A stretch of DNA of 64,000 nucleotides from Solimonas_A sp052035235 (lineage in GTDB: Bacteria; Pseudomonadota; Gammaproteobacteria; Nevskiales; Nevskiaceae), in NCBI GenBank assembly GCA_052035235.1, contig JBPOHT010000015.1:15045-79044 (forward strand). The letters are read 5' to 3'. Below are positions 33,022-42,146 of the stretch, in pieces. The notes beneath the pieces are model-generated. The model saw nothing but the letters and a program-made list of their open reading frames with translations, did not search any database and had not been told where the DNA came from. The translations under genes were made by a program, and so were the position numbers. Numbering within the stretch: the first letter of the stretch is position 1; every line of letters begins with the position of its first letter.

Positions 33022-35508
33022 ATGAACACTCGTCTTCTTTCGCGTCGTGAACGCTGGGCAGTCGGCGCCCTGATGGCAGCGATTCTGGGCAACGGCCATG
33101 CGCAGGAACCGTCTGCCGCCCCTGCCCCGACGCCAGCGGAGGCAAGCGCCGAAGCCTCGACAACTGCCGAACCGCCTGCGAGCGGCCATCAAGGAGCCTC
33201 CTCGGACGCTGATGTCCTGGACAGCCTCTTCCCGCCAGAGGCTGAATCCGGTGCTCAAACCGAGGAAGCGGCGGTCGCAGCCGCTCAGACCACTCCTCCC
33301 CAAGGCAATGGCGTGCCGGAGAGCCCTCAGGAACCGGAGATTCTGGAAACCATTGCCCTGCCGCAAGCCGAGTCGGCAGCGCCCCGGCCGATCGAGAAAA
33401 GAGAGGCGCCGCGGCATCTGGAGGAGATCATCGTCACGGCCACCAAGCGTGAGCAGTCCTCCCGCGAGATTCCCGTCAGCATCAGCGCACTGAAGGGCGA
33501 GGATCTGGAGAGGGCCGGCGCCCGCGACCTGAAGGACTACCTGATGCAGGCGCCGGGCATCACGCTGGTTGACAGCGAATATGGCGAGGCCCGCGGGCGC
33601 AATCTCACCGTTCGTGGCGTCGGCCCCGGCTCGTACACCGGCCTGGGCAACCAGACCATGGGGCAATTCATCGGTGACGTACCGATGACCGATCCTTTCG
33701 GGAACTTCGGCGCGCCGGATCTCGATCCCTTCGACTTGAAGACCGTCGAAATCCTGCGTGGCCCACAGGGCACCACCTTCGGCGCCTCGGCGCTCAACGG
33801 CGCGATACGGTACGCGCCCAATGAGCCGGAACTGGATAACTTTCTCGTTCGTGGATTCATAGATCGGGTATCCGTCGAGGATGGCGGCGCGGACCAGACC
33901 TATGCGCTTGCCCTGAACGCGCCCACGGGCTCTGAGTCCGCGATCCGCATCTCCGGCCTCCTGCAGAACGCGCCCGGACTTTACGACAACCTCAAGCGCA
34001 ATACTCCTGACGCCGACACGCGTCGCAAGTGGACCGCACGCGCCGCCTGGCGCTGGGAGCCCACGGAGAAGCTCAGCGTGAATCTGATGGGGCTCAAGCA
34101 GCAGTCGCATGTCGATGATGTGCTGCTGGCCGACAATCCGGATGGCCGCTTCGAAAACAACTACAAGGTAGGGCCCAGCTTCATCGATTTCGGCTTCAGC
34201 CTGGCCAGTGTAGATACGCGCTACCGGTTCGACGACTGGGGAACGCTGGTGCTGCAGGGCAACTGGCAGGAAAAGCGGTCGAAGGGAGACGTAGACAGCA
34301 ATCTGAGCCTGACGGGCGGAGTCGGCATCGAGACCATTCGAGGCCCCTTCGACTACAGCACCCGCGGCAACAGCCAGGAGTTGCGGCTGGTCTCGCCCGG
34401 CGGCGGCGACTGGGACTGGATCGTCGGCGTATTCCGGCGTGACTACCAGGCGACCGTCCACGCCGAGGTTGCGCTACCTATCGGCACCGTGTTGTCCTCG
34501 GATATCGATCCCCTGAACGCCAAGGAGACGGCGTTCTACGGCGAACTGACACGTCACCTGGGCACGCACTGGGAGGTGACCGCCGGTGCTCGTCGCTATA
34601 CCACCTCGTTGAGAGGCGCACAGATCACCAGCGCACTGGGTGTTCCGTACAAGACCACTCCCGTCGGGCAGGATGAATCCGGGATCAGTCCGAAATTTTC
34701 GGTTTCCTACAAGCCCAACGACGACATCATGGCCTACGCGACACTGGCGCGCGGCTTCCAGTTCGGCGGTATCAATACGACCGTTGCGCCGCTGTCCTTC
34801 CAGAACCCGGCGACCGGGACCCCGATTCCGACGAGCTATGACTCCAGCGTACTCTGGAGCACGGAGGTCGGCGTCCGTACCGACTGGCTGGACAAGACCC
34901 TGCGTGTAGATCTGGCACTCTTCGACATCCGCTGGAGCGAGGCACAACTCCAGCAACAGACCGGCGGCCAGGTTTCAAACGATCCTTATGTCGATAACGT
35001 CGGCAAGGTGCGCATTCGTGGCGCCGAGGGTTCCTTCACCTGGCTGACTCCGTTGCAGGGTCTTACGGTCAACGTCAATGCATCCTATACAGACGCCCGG
35101 ACCAGCGAAGACTACGATCGCGGTGACGGCGAGATCATCCCGTCCGGAACCACCCTGCCGGCCGTGCCCAAGGTGCAGACGACGACGACCTTGTCCTACA
35201 ACACCATGGTCGGCCCTTGGCTGGGGGACGCATCCCTGAACTACGCACAATGGGGCCCTGCCCGCGGCGACCTTCAGAACTCGTATTCGATCTTCGATTT
35301 CGGAACGTTCGGCCTGAACTTCAACGTCGCACGCCCCGACTTCAGGATGATGCCCTCAGTGACGCTGGGCATCGCCAACCTGACCGACGAGCGCGGCCTG
35401 GTGGGGCGAGTCGTGCCCCAGGGCTCCACCCCCTTGGGGCCCGTGGCCACCTGGAACTACATCCGGCCGCGAACCATCAGCATGCGCCTGACGCTTCAGT
35501 TCGACTGA
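33022..35508 (+). CDS. TonB-dependent outer-membrane receptor (module 1)
   Basis: TonB-dependent transporter, 828 residues. It has a signal peptide ending at about GNGHAQ (residue 28) and then an unusual Pro/Ala/Glu-rich segment (about 29-135) holding SDADVLDSLF. The TonB box region is LEEIIVTATKREQSS; the plug follows (IPVSISALKGEDLERAG, RNLTVRGVG, VEILRGPQGTTFGASALNGA) and then the 22-strand barrel. It energises uptake of a bulky substrate across the outer membrane. ATG at 33022 is chosen because it starts a basic n-region (MNTRLLSRRERW); an earlier in-frame start is less likely. The neighbouring hydrolase, MFS and amidase suggest peptides or amides as cargo. It is paralogous to the receptor at 46263. 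Confidence 0.93.
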   Translation: MNTRLLSRRERWAVGALMAAILGNGHAQEPSAAPAPTPAEASAEASTTAEPPASGHQGASSDADVLDSLFPPEAESGAQTEEAAVAAAQTTPPQGNGVPESPQEPEILETIALPQAESAAPRPIEKREAPRHLEEIIVTATKREQSSREIPVSISALKGEDLERAGARDLKDYLMQAPGITLVDSEYGEARGRNLTVRGVGPGSYTGLGNQTMGQFIGDVPMTDPFGNFGAPDLDPFDLKTVEILRGPQGTTFGASALNGAIRYAPNEPELDNFLVRGFIDRVSVEDGGADQTYALALNAPTGSESAIRISGLLQNAPGLYDNLKRNTPDADTRRKWTARAAWRWEPTEKLSVNLMGLKQQSHVDDVLLADNPDGRFENNYKVGPSFIDFGFSLASVDTRYRFDDWGTLVLQGNWQEKRSKGDVDSNLSLTGGVGIETIRGPFDYSTRGNSQELRLVSPGGGDWDWIVGVFRRDYQATVHAEVALPIGTVLSSDIDPLNAKETAFYGELTRHLGTHWEVTAGARRYTTSLRGAQITSALGVPYKTTPVGQDESGISPKFSVSYKPNDDIMAYATLARGFQFGGINTTVAPLSFQNPATGTPIPTSYDSSVLWSTEVGVRTDWLDKTLRVDLALFDIRWSEAQLQQQTGGQVSNDPYVDNVGKVRIRGAEGSFTWLTPLQGLTVNVNASYTDARTSEDYDRGDGEIIPSGTTLPAVPKVQTTTTLSYNTMVGPWLGDASLNYAQWGPARGDLQNSYSIFDFGTFGLNFNVARPDFRMMPSVTLGIANLTDERGLVGRVVPQGSTPLGPVATWNYIRPRTISMRLTLQFD

Positions 35509-35589
35509 TGCATCGCAGCCCCTGAAGCTCGCGAACTGCGTGTCCCTGACGCAAACAAGATCCTTGCCCGGCAGTTTTTGACAATCCTT

Positions 35590-37314
35590 ATGTCCAGTAC
35601 GGCTGATACCCTCCCCACCACCCCGACCCAGGTGGAGCAACAGCTCAACGAGCTCTTCAAGCCCTGGAACCGCAGCGATGCGCCAGGGTTGATCGTGGGC
35701 GTTTCGCAGAAGGGCCGCCTGCTCTATCGCCGCGGCCTTGGCCTGGCCAGCATCGAACATGCCCAGGCCCTGACGCCCGCCACACGCATGCGGATCGGGT
35801 CAACCAGCAAACACTTCTGCGCCCTCGGAATCCTGCTGTTGGCCGAGGAAGGAAAGCTCGATATCGACAAGCCGGTAGGCACCTGGCTACCGGAACTCGG
35901 CGATGTCTGCGGCCGGCCAACCCTGTTGCAACTGATGCATCACACCGGCGGCCTGCACGATCCGCTGCCGATCGTTTTTTTCCAGAATGGCGGCTACTAC
36001 ACGGATCTTTCGATCGGTGGTCACCTACAGATGATGTCGCGGATCCAGGAGTGCAACTTTGCTCCAGGATCGCGCTTTGCGTATAGCAACAGCGGCTACC
36101 AGCTGCTCTCGCTGGTCACTGAACGGGTGAGTGGCAAGGCATGGGGTGACTTCATGAACGAGCGGGTGTTCCGCCCCATGGACATGAACGACACCGCCGT
36201 GCTCGGCAGCGATCTCGACATTGTCCCCAACATGGCAACGCTCCATATCCACAGCCCAGGCGGAACGTGGCGGCGCGGCATCTATCCCTGCGACGAGAAT
36301 CTTGGCGGTGGCGGCATCATATCGACCGTCGATGACATGCTTGCCTGGACGGCTCATCTGCGCGGCGCACAGAAACGGATCGGCAGCGACGACACCTGGC
36401 GCCGCATGCTCGAACCGCAGACGTTTCCTAACGGCAGCCGGCACTGCTACGGCCTGGGCCTGATCCTGGATGAGCACCGCGGCATAAGGACCATCCATCA
36501 CGCGGGCGCCACCATGGGGTCCACGCATCAGATGCTTACAGTGCCCGAACAGGCGCTGGACATCGTGGTCATGAGCAACCGCATGGACGTTTCCAGCGCC
36601 GCGCTCGCGCTCAAGGTCATGGAGTTGGTCCTGGAGGGGAGAGGACTTGCACCCGAGAACCCACCTCCCACCGCCTCCGACTTTCCAGCCGTCCAGGGCC
36701 GCTGGTACAGCCGTAGCTCCCGGAGCCTGGTCGAAATCAACGCGCGGGAGATCCGCCCCGATGCGCCGAAGCCCCTGATGCTGTCGACCTACAACCAGCC
36801 CATCGCCTTGCTCAGGAAATCTGGCGCCGGCCTGTCTCTGCCTGATGGGCCTTTCGGCACCCTGGAAATTCGAGAATTGCCGCAGGGTGGCACTCCGCCC
36901 GGTGTCCTCGATATGCACCTTTGCGGCCATCCCGAACGTTTCGAGCGTCTTCCTGAGGTACCTCCGACCGCTGATTCGCTGGCGGCCGCGCTCTGTGGAC
37001 GTTACCGGCAGCCGGGCTACCACAAGGAAGCCGAGATCGTGCTGCGTGACGGAAAGCTGATACTGGACCTGCTCCCCCTGCACGGTCGTGGATACTGGGA
37101 GCTGCAGCCCTACTCCGAAGACATTGTTGGCTGCGGCAGCTATCACTCCATTCCCCACTTCGTTCTACCCAATAGCGCGTCTCTGAGTTTCGAGCGAAGG
37201 AATGATCAGGTCGTCGGATTCACTTACGACACCGATCGCATTCGTGGAATGTGGTTCGAGCGGATCCAGCCACCGGCCATGATCAATCCTGAGCTTCAGG
37301 CCGAGACCGCATGA
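35590..37314 (+). CDS. S12-type serine hydrolase, D-aminopeptidase-like (beta-lactamase fold)
   Basis: Penicillin-recognising serine hydrolase, 574 residues. Catalytic motifs are Ser71-x-x-Lys74 (GSTSKHF), Tyr165-x-Asn167 (YSN) and His304-x-Gly306 (HHAG), the same HxG variant and order as in Ochrobactrum D-aminopeptidase. A C-terminal extension of about 220 residues has beta-rich segments (WYSRSSRSLVEINAREIR, GRYRQPGYHKEAEIVLRDGK) like the beta-barrel domains of that enzyme. No signal peptide is seen, so it is probably cytoplasmic. It could cleave N-terminal D-residues, esters or amides; other members include MlrB and esterases. Its ATG at 35590 follows the receptor after 81 bases and its stop overlaps the MFS start (ATGA). 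Confidence 0.87.
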   Translation: MSSTADTLPTTPTQVEQQLNELFKPWNRSDAPGLIVGVSQKGRLLYRRGLGLASIEHAQALTPATRMRIGSTSKHFCALGILLLAEEGKLDIDKPVGTWLPELGDVCGRPTLLQLMHHTGGLHDPLPIVFFQNGGYYTDLSIGGHLQMMSRIQECNFAPGSRFAYSNSGYQLLSLVTERVSGKAWGDFMNERVFRPMDMNDTAVLGSDLDIVPNMATLHIHSPGGTWRRGIYPCDENLGGGGIISTVDDMLAWTAHLRGAQKRIGSDDTWRRMLEPQTFPNGSRHCYGLGLILDEHRGIRTIHHAGATMGSTHQMLTVPEQALDIVVMSNRMDVSSAALALKVMELVLEGRGLAPENPPPTASDFPAVQGRWYSRSSRSLVEINAREIRPDAPKPLMLSTYNQPIALLRKSGAGLSLPDGPFGTLEIRELPQGGTPPGVLDMHLCGHPERFERLPEVPPTADSLAAALCGRYRQPGYHKEAEIVLRDGKLILDLLPLHGRGYWELQPYSEDIVGCGSYHSIPHFVLPNSASLSFERRNDQVVGFTYDTDRIRGMWFERIQPPAMINPELQAETA

Positions 37315-38690
37315 ACGTTCCCATGGTTTCCGCCGTCTTCCCGTTGAGCCGCGGCCTTTTGTTCGTCTTCGCGCTTCCGGGAATCCTGCAGGCGTTCATG
37401 CAGGCGCCTGCCCAATCGCTACTCCAGGGCATCTACGCCAAGGAGTCCGGATTGACGCTCACGGCGCTCGGCATGGGTCTGCTGGCCGTGCGTCTCATCG
37501 ATTTCTGTACCGACATGCTGATCGGCTTCCATTCCGATCGCATCAAGCAGAATGGCGGAAGTCGCAAGATATGGATCGCCTCCGGCATGGTCGTATCGAT
37601 CGTCGCCATCTGGTTCCTGTTCCGTCCGCCGGCGCAGGTCACGATCGCCTACTACGCCACGTGGTTCCTGATGGCGAACATTGGCTGGTCGCTGATCGAA
37701 ATCCCGTACAAGGCCTGGATACTGGAGTACTCGCCGGAGCCGGCAAATCGCGCTCGCATCGTGATGTGGGTCGCCATCTTTACGCTGCTGGGTGCCGTTC
37801 TGTTCTACGCAGTAGGGCCGATCGGCAAGGCGCTGGGCCTGCTGGAGACCGCGGAGCCTAACATGCAGATGCTCCGCCTGAGCGCCCTGTTGATCGTCAT
37901 CGTGATCCCCTTGCCCATCCTGTTCACCATCTGGCGCATTCCTGACCGGCGCCCCGGCCTGGCGGAGGCGCCTATCGAGGCAAAGAGCCAGAGCCTCCGG
38001 TCGATCTGGGCCTCGATCGTCGGCAACCCTCCGCTGCTCAAACTTGTCGGCATCGTCGCGGTGACCAGCTTCATGGGCGGGCTGCCCACCAGTGTGCTGC
38101 TTCTGTACTTGACCAACTTCCTGGGACTCTCCGGCGAGGTCAACGCCGTGCTGGGGCTGACCATTCCCATCAGCATGCTGGGCATCCCGGTTTGGGGGCT
38201 TCTCGCACAGCGCTTTCCGCGCCAGCGCGTCTGGGCCTGCGGGATGTTGCTTGCAGGGGTAGCTTATGCCGGGCTGGGCTTGGTACCACCCCACTCGGGT
38301 GTCCTGGCGATCGCTCTCATCAACTGCCTGGTTGGCTTTGGCTTGCTTTCCACCCTCGTCGTCGCGCCGGTAATCATGGGCGACACCATCGACTATGGTC
38401 GCGAGAAGTTCGGCGTGGAGCGCTCAGGCTTGTACATGTCATTCCAGGGTCAGGTCCTCAAGGGCTGCGGCGCCTTGGCGGCGGGCGCAGGGCTGTTGCT
38501 GCTGGGCTCACTCGGCTTCGATGCCACCCAGTCCGGCGCCGACCTCTCTGAGCAAGCCGTTTCAGCCCTGAAGTGGGTCGTTGCCTGGCTGCCCGGAGCG
38601 GGCATGATCACCACCGGCATCCTGCTGTGGCTCGTGCCCATCAGCCCCGCGCCCCGCAGGGCGGCTGCCAATGAGGCCCACGCATCATGA
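37311..38690 (+). CDS. MFS transporter, GPH (MelB-like) type (module 1)
   Basis: Inner-membrane carrier of 459 residues with about 12 hydrophobic spans, of the glycoside-pentoside-hexuronide:cation symporter-like group. Landmarks are QGIYAKESGLTLTALGMG, IDFCTDMLIGFHSDRIK with the conserved acidic residue in span 2, GGSRKIWIASG in the loop, and IEIPYKAWILEYSP. Members of this group near TonB receptors and peptidases often carry peptides or amides rather than sugars. It overlaps both neighbours by ATGA (hydrolase at 37311, amidase at 38687), so the three are coupled. It is paralogous to the MFS gene at 49493. Confidence 0.9.
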   Translation: MNVPMVSAVFPLSRGLLFVFALPGILQAFMQAPAQSLLQGIYAKESGLTLTALGMGLLAVRLIDFCTDMLIGFHSDRIKQNGGSRKIWIASGMVVSIVAIWFLFRPPAQVTIAYYATWFLMANIGWSLIEIPYKAWILEYSPEPANRARIVMWVAIFTLLGAVLFYAVGPIGKALGLLETAEPNMQMLRLSALLIVIVIPLPILFTIWRIPDRRPGLAEAPIEAKSQSLRSIWASIVGNPPLLKLVGIVAVTSFMGGLPTSVLLLYLTNFLGLSGEVNAVLGLTIPISMLGIPVWGLLAQRFPRQRVWACGMLLAGVAYAGLGLVPPHSGVLAIALINCLVGFGLLSTLVVAPVIMGDTIDYGREKFGVERSGLYMSFQGQVLKGCGALAAGAGLLLLGSLGFDATQSGADLSEQAVSALKWVVAWLPGAGMITTGILLWLVPISPAPRRAAANEAHAS

Positions 38691-40108
38691 TGACCCTGCG
38701 TGAGTACGCGTCCCATGACGCCATCGGGCTGATGGAACTGGTGCAACGTGGGGAGGTCAGCGTCGCTGAAATCACCCGTTGCGCATTGGACGCCATCGAC
38801 AAGCTGAATCCCCAGCTGAATTTCATGTCCGGTGCCGCCGCCCCGGCCGCATTCCTCCCGGGGCGGATGTTCTCGGGATTGCCGGTTCTCGTGAAGGAAG
38901 GCTGCGGTGCCCAGGGGCAGCCGAGCATCCTGGGCTCTCGCCTGGGCATCGGCCTGACGGCCATGCAGGACAGCGAGTACATGAAGCGGCTGAAGGCAGC
39001 GGGCATCGCGGCCATCGGCGCCACCACGGCTCCGGAATTCGGCGCCTACTGTGTCACCGAATCCGTACTGCATGGCGTAACACGCAACCCATGGAACCTC
39101 GATCACTCTCCGGGTGGCTCCAGCGGAGGATCTTCCGCCGCTGTCATCGCGGGAGTGGTTCCGGTGGCTACATCCAGCGACGGCGGCGGGTCCATTCGCG
39201 GTCCCGCGCATTGCACCGGCACTTTCGGTCTCAAACCGAGTCGGGGTCGCAACCCCAATGGCTCACAGACCGATGGAGGTCCGTTCGGGTTGCATCACTT
39301 TCATGTCACCACCCGGAGCGTCCGTGACTCGGCCGCCTTCCTGGATGCCCTCCATGGGCCGGTTTCCGGCTCGCGTTACTGGGTGAAGCCTCCGGATCGA
39401 GCATTCCTGTCTGAGGTCGGCGCCCCCCCCGGAAAGCTGCGTATCGCCGTGATGCGCGAATCGTGCCTGTCGACGCCCCTGCATCCGGATTGCCGCGATG
39501 CGGTCGATGAGGCGGCCCATCTCTGCGAGGAACTCGGCCATATCGTGGAGGAGGCGTCTCCGGATATTGACTGGCGGATGCTGATGGAGACGCTGACCAG
39601 GGCCTGGCCGATGCCACTGCCTCGTGGTATCGCGCTCATCGAGGCCGCCACAAACCGCGTCGCCGGCCCGGAGAACCTGGAACCCATGACCTTGCGCATG
39701 CGCGATTTTGCCAATGGCCTCACCGCCAGTGACGTCTTCCGTGCGGACGCGATCATTCAGGCCGCGAAATGGGCGGTTGATGATTTCCTGGGGCGATTCG
39801 ACGCCTGGATCATGCCGACCGGTGTCTCACCCGCTCCGCGCATCGGTCAGTTCGATCCATCTCTCTCGGAGGAGGACGTCGCCACCTACCTTGAGCGAGC
39901 GCTCGCCGACTTTGCGTTCTTCACGCCCCTGATGAACTTCACCGGGCATCCGGCCGCCTCTGTTCCGCTGCATCAAGGGCAATCAGGACTGCCGGCTGGC
40001 GTGCAGATCGTCACCGCAATGGGGGATGAAGCAACCCTGCTACGGCTCGCGTCGCAGTGGGAAGCTGCCAGGCCATGGCAACAACGCCGGCCTGCGATTG
40101 GGCTGTAG
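38687..40108 (+). CDS. Amidase, amidase-signature family
   Basis: Amidase-signature enzyme, 473 residues. Catalytic Lys70 (LPVLVKEGCG), the cis-serine in SPGGSSGGSSAAV (about 145) and nucleophile Ser169 in SSDGGGSIRGPA form the family triad. It hydrolyses C-N bonds of amides, such as terminal carboxamides or aryl-acyl amides. No signal peptide; cytoplasmic. It starts within the MFS stop (ATGA at 38687) and ends the module-1 operon. It could finish degradation of the imported compound by removing an amide nitrogen. Confidence 0.93.
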   Translation: MMTLREYASHDAIGLMELVQRGEVSVAEITRCALDAIDKLNPQLNFMSGAAAPAAFLPGRMFSGLPVLVKEGCGAQGQPSILGSRLGIGLTAMQDSEYMKRLKAAGIAAIGATTAPEFGAYCVTESVLHGVTRNPWNLDHSPGGSSGGSSAAVIAGVVPVATSSDGGGSIRGPAHCTGTFGLKPSRGRNPNGSQTDGGPFGLHHFHVTTRSVRDSAAFLDALHGPVSGSRYWVKPPDRAFLSEVGAPPGKLRIAVMRESCLSTPLHPDCRDAVDEAAHLCEELGHIVEEASPDIDWRMLMETLTRAWPMPLPRGIALIEAATNRVAGPENLEPMTLRMRDFANGLTASDVFRADAIIQAAKWAVDDFLGRFDAWIMPTGVSPAPRIGQFDPSLSEEDVATYLERALADFAFFTPLMNFTGHPAASVPLHQGQSGLPAGVQIVTAMGDEATLLRLASQWEAARPWQQRRPAIGL

Positions 40109-40232
40109 GCTTCCAGGATGCGGAGAAATTGATACGACAAGCCGAGCGCTTCCATGGCCCTGCCCTGGCAAATGGACCACGTGCCGATAGCGTAAGGGCC
40201 CGATGGATGCCCGAGAGCCATCTGCCGCAGTT

Positions 40233-40853
40233 TCAGGGACGGCGATCTTCGGGCAAGGTGAATACAGGCAAGGTCAGCCCGAAGACGATCGCCGCGATGC
40301 GCATCACCGCCACCAGGATCATGCCGGCGGTGGCGGCGAGCGGCGCGGCAATACCGGCGTGCAGCAGCAGGACCATCAGCGTGCAGCCGGAGATCGCCGC
40401 GGTCGCGTAGATGTTGCCCTTCTGCAGGATCATGGGGATCTCGTTGCAGAGCACGTCGCGCAACAGGCCTCCAAAGGTGCCCGTGATGGTGCCCATGACC
40501 ACGGCGATCAGGCCCGGCTTGCCCAGCGCGATCGAAACCTGCGCCCCCAGGATGCTGAAGAGTGCCAGGCCCAGCGCGTCGGCCAGCTCCAGCAGCTGCT
40601 CGGGCGGCCGGGCGAAGCGCACATAGGGCACCGTCAGCAGGGCCGCGATCAGGGCCGCCACCAGGAACTGCGGCTGCTCCACCCAGAACACCGGGCGGTC
40701 CAGCAGCAGGTCACGCAGGGTGCCGCCGCCGGTCGCCGTCACCCAGGCGATCACCACCACGCCCAGCAGGTCCAGCGACTTCCGCCCGGCCGCGAGCGCG
40801 CCGGACACCGCGAACACCGCCACGCCCGCCAGTTCGATCCAGGGTGCAATCAT
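40233..40853 (-). CDS. TRIC/UPF0126 family membrane protein
   Basis: Inner-membrane protein, 206 residues, seven hydrophobic helices, with the paired repeat motifs TATGGGTLRDLLLDRPVFWV and ITGTFGGLLRDVLCNEIP that define the TRIC (UPF0126, YadS-like) cation-channel family. Prokaryotic members form trimeric potassium-permeable channels; the physiological role is unclear, and links to amino-acid metabolism (glycine/alanine export) have been proposed. It is convergent with the amidase across a 124-base gap in which nothing is seen. It lies 20 bases after the leucine-dehydrogenase-like gene and may share its transcript. Confidence 0.9.
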   Translation of the reverse strand: MIAPWIELAGVAVFAVSGALAAGRKSLDLLGVVVIAWVTATGGGTLRDLLLDRPVFWVEQPQFLVAALIAALLTVPYVRFARPPEQLLELADALGLALFSILGAQVSIALGKPGLIAVVMGTITGTFGGLLRDVLCNEIPMILQKGNIYATAAISGCTLMVLLLHAGIAAPLAATAGMILVAVMRIAAIVFGLTLPVFTLPEDRRP

Positions 40854-40873
40854 GATGGCGGCATGCTAACCGC

Positions 40874-41926
<1,053 letters not shown>

Positions 41927-41940
41927 GGCGGGTCTCTCGA

Positions 41941-41957
41941 TGACGTCCGGGACGTCA
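41941..41957. promoter_or_regulatory. Perfect palindrome TGACGTC-cgg-GACGTCA before the leucine dehydrogenase gene
   Basis: 7-bp arms with a 3-base centre, placed between the probable promoter and the start codon. Possible operator, or a small hairpin in the leader RNA that could affect translation. Confidence 0.45.
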
Positions 41958-42100
41958 GGCTGGGGTGAGAACAGACTAGCCCCACGAGCCCGGGACATGA
42001 TTTCTTTGTTGCGTCGCTTTGGCAGAAAAGAGGAACGAATTACCGGAGCAAGCCAGATTCCAGAAACAGCCTGATCAAGAACCAAAGCGCCGCAGCCAGA

Positions 42101-42130
42101 GCACCGGCCGCCGCAGCCGGCAGCCGGTGC
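42101..42130 (-). terminator. Possible hairpin terminator after the prolyl oligopeptidase genes
   Basis: GCACCGGC and GCCGGTGC pair perfectly (8 bp, 14-base loop), 17 bases after the minus-strand stop. No T-run follows, so intrinsic termination is doubtful. Confidence 0.3.
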
Positions 42131-42146
42131 CCTGGGTCGCTACATC

